A stretch of 8,087 nucleotides of DNA from positions 1-8,087 of the forward strand of contig CANFIE010000169.1 of the NCBI GenBank assembly GCA_947446625.1. The letters run 5' to 3'. Source of the stretch: Acetobacteraceae bacterium. Its GTDB lineage: Bacteria > Pseudomonadota > Alphaproteobacteria > Acetobacterales > Acetobacteraceae. Below the pieces are notes generated by a model, which made no database searches, was not told the origin of the DNA, and worked only from the letters and a program-made list of their open reading frames with translations. The position numbers were made by a program, and so were the translations under genes. Below, one piece after another: positions 6,969-8,087 of this stretch (within the stretch, counting starts at the first letter, position 1; every line of letters starts with the position of its first letter).

Positions 6969-7966
6969 GCCTCTGGACCTTGGCGCAGGCCGCCCTCGCC
7001 CTGGCGCTGGTGCTGGCCCTGGCCTGGGGCGCCGCCCGCACCCTGCGCGGCAGCCGCTTCACCACCCCCAGTGGCCGCCGCCTGCAACTGCTGGAATCCC
7101 TGCCGCTGGACCCACGCCGCCGCCTGCTATTGGTGCGGCTCGACGACCGCGAGGCCCTGCTGCTCACCGGCGGCGGGCAGGATGTCATGCTCGGCTGGCA
7201 CGAAGCCCCCGCGCCCAAGCCAAGCCCAGGCACCGTCGCCACGCTGGCCCTGCTCGCCCTGCTCTGCTGCGCCGCCCCGGCCAGCGCCCAATCGGTGAAT
7301 ATCGACCTCGGCGCCGCCGGTCAGGCCGGCTCCACCTCGCGCCTCGTGCAGCTCACCGCGCTCATCGGCCTGCTCTCGCTGGCGCCCTCGCTGCTGGTGA
7401 TGATGACCGGCTTCGCCCGCATCGCCATCGTGCTCTCGCTGTTGCGCAGCGCCATCGGCGCCCAGGGCGTGCCGCCCAACCCGGTGCTGGTCGGCCTCGC
7501 GCTCTTCCTCACCTTCTTCGTCATGCAACCAACCTTTGAGGCCAGTTGGCAAAACGGCCTGGCCCCCATGATGGAAGGCCGCATCGCCGAGCTGGAAGGC
7601 CTGCAACGCGCCGCCGAACCCTTCCGCGGCTTCATGGCCGCCAATGTCCGGGACGCCGACCTCGCCCTGTTCCACGACCTGGCGCAATCCCCACCCGGCG
7701 CCGCCGAGGCGCCCTGGCGCGTGCTGGTGCCCGCCTTCCTGGTCAGCGAACTCCGCCGCGCGTTCGAGATTGGCTTCCTGGTCTTCCTGCCCTTCCTGGT
7801 CATCGACATGGTGGTGGCATCGCTGCTCATGTCATTGGGCATGATGATGCTGCCCCCCAGCGTGGTCAGCCTGCCCTTCAAGCTCATCTTCTTCGTGCTG
7901 GTGGATGGCTGGCGCCTGGTGGCCGGCAGCCTGGTGCAAGGCTTCGCCAGCGCAGCGGGAAGCTGA
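6965..7966 (+). CDS. fliP: Fused flagellar export proteins FliO-FliP
   Basis: One uninterrupted 333-residue frame encodes FliO-like and FliP sequences. Residues 1-85 look like FliO: a membrane helix at about 4-24, then a small cytoplasmic domain (TPSGRRLQLLESLPLDPRRRLLLVRLDDREALLLTGG). Residues 90-108 are a hydrophobic stretch ending in APASA, a signal-peptide pattern with cleavage expected after Ala108. Residues 109-333 are complete FliP (225 residues, close to mature E. coli FliP), with both family signatures, PAFLVSELRRAFEIGF at 256-271 and PFKLIFFVLVDGWRL at 304-318. FliP forms the pentameric core of the export gate and FliO helps assemble it. The gene overlaps the small upstream gene by 4 nt and is separated from fliQ/fliR, which lie on the other strand. 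A separate FliP could also start at the ATG at 7187. FliP is certain; the FliO label rests on position, size and topology. Confidence 0.93.
   Translation: MSLWTLAQAALALALVLALAWGAARTLRGSRFTTPSGRRLQLLESLPLDPRRRLLLVRLDDREALLLTGGGQDVMLGWHEAPAPKPSPGTVATLALLALLCCAAPASAQSVNIDLGAAGQAGSTSRLVQLTALIGLLSLAPSLLVMMTGFARIAIVLSLLRSAIGAQGVPPNPVLVGLALFLTFFVMQPTFEASWQNGLAPMMEGRIAELEGLQRAAEPFRGFMAANVRDADLALFHDLAQSPPGAAEAPWRVLVPAFLVSELRRAFEIGFLVFLPFLVIDMVVASLLMSLGMMMLPPSVVSLPFKLIFFVLVDGWRLVAGSLVQGFASAAGS
7179..7189 (+). promoter_or_regulatory. Possible internal ribosome binding site and start for separate FliP
   Basis: AGGA (7179-7182) lies 4 nt before an in-frame ATG at 7187, codon 75 of the fused gene. Starting here gives a 259-residue FliP precursor with a short N-region and the signal peptide, close to the usual FliP precursor length. 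The 4-nt spacing is a little short, so the site is plausible rather than proven. Confidence 0.35.
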
Positions 7967-8020
7967 ATTCCGAGCGACTGATCCACGGCCCTCGGCGTCA
8001 TCGCCTCAGCCGATCAGGCG

Positions 8021-8072
8021 CTAGAGCAATATCCGTTCTGATGGAATCATCAGAACGGATTTCTTGCTCTAG
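8021..8072. repeat. 52-nt palindromic element bounded by CTAGAGC/GCTCTAG
   Basis: The outer arms CTAGAGCAA (8021-8029) and TTGCTCTAG (8064-8072) pair perfectly over 9 bp. The inner arms ATCCGTTCTGATG (8031-8043) and CATCAGAACGGAT (8048-8060) pair perfectly over 13 bp around a GAAT loop. Only a 1x3 internal bulge (T against TTC) interrupts the 22-bp stem. It starts 54 nt after the fliO-fliP stop. The form resembles the dispersed palindromic repeats with CTAGAGC-type ends found in many alphaproteobacterial genomes (recalled, not checked). It could also act as a transcription end or mRNA-stabilising hairpin for the plus-strand operon, though it lacks a T-tract. Confidence 0.75.
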
Positions 8073-8087
8073 TTTCAAATGGTTATA

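Noticed and set aside
7321..8001. 226-residue minus-strand open frame opposite fliO-fliP
   Set aside because: It is antisense to FliP, which has both family signatures; the frame is Ser/Arg-rich and has no domain.

Overview
The window is very GC-rich DNA with dense GC-rich third codon positions. Its gene content points to an alphaproteobacterium, most likely from the Rhodospirillales/Acetobacteraceae side (inference; no rRNA or other taxonomic marker is present). All of the clearly identified genes are chromosomal housekeeping or flagellar genes. I see no mobile element, CRISPR array, tRNA or rRNA. Many long open frames opposite the real genes are artefacts of the base composition.

Layout from left to right. 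(1) 1-427, minus strand: the N-terminal part of an unrecognised proline/alanine-rich protein that runs off the left edge. (2) 428-661: a short gap with a small dyad and, just after the recA stop, a strong GC-rich hairpin. (3) 662-1705, minus: recA. (4) 1706-1889: the recA control region, with two near-matches to the alphaproteobacterial SOS box, a GTTAAT-N6-ATTAAC dyad and a weak promoter. (5) 1890-6647, minus: a packed seven-gene operon read right to left, flgB-flgC-fliE-fliQ-fliR-flhB-cckA-like, with gaps of at most 12 nt and several stop/start overlaps. (6) 6648-6719: a short divergent control region carrying an imperfect direct repeat of about 20 bp. (7) 6720-7966, plus: a small 82-residue protein of unknown function overlapped by a fused fliO-fliP gene. 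(8) 7967-8087: non-coding DNA holding a nearly perfect 52-nt palindrome bounded by CTAGAGC/GCTCTAG.

The flagellar genes form a coherent set. FliP, FliQ and FliR build the export gate, FlhB is the substrate-specificity switch, FliO is the assembly factor for FliP, FliE joins the MS ring to the rod, and FlgB and FlgC are proximal rod proteins. The hybrid kinase at the end of the operon has the signature sequences of CckA, which feeds the ChpT/CtrA phosphorelay controlling cell cycle and motility in alphaproteobacteria. As far as I recall, flagellar export genes, cckA and recA also lie near one another in Caulobacter.

The points most worth a second look are the FliO-FliP fusion with an internal signal peptide and a possible internal start, the short and apparently soluble CckA-like kinase translationally coupled to flhB, the repeat in the divergent flagellar promoter, the layered recA control region, and the terminal palindrome. 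I did not find a clearly new multi-gene system.
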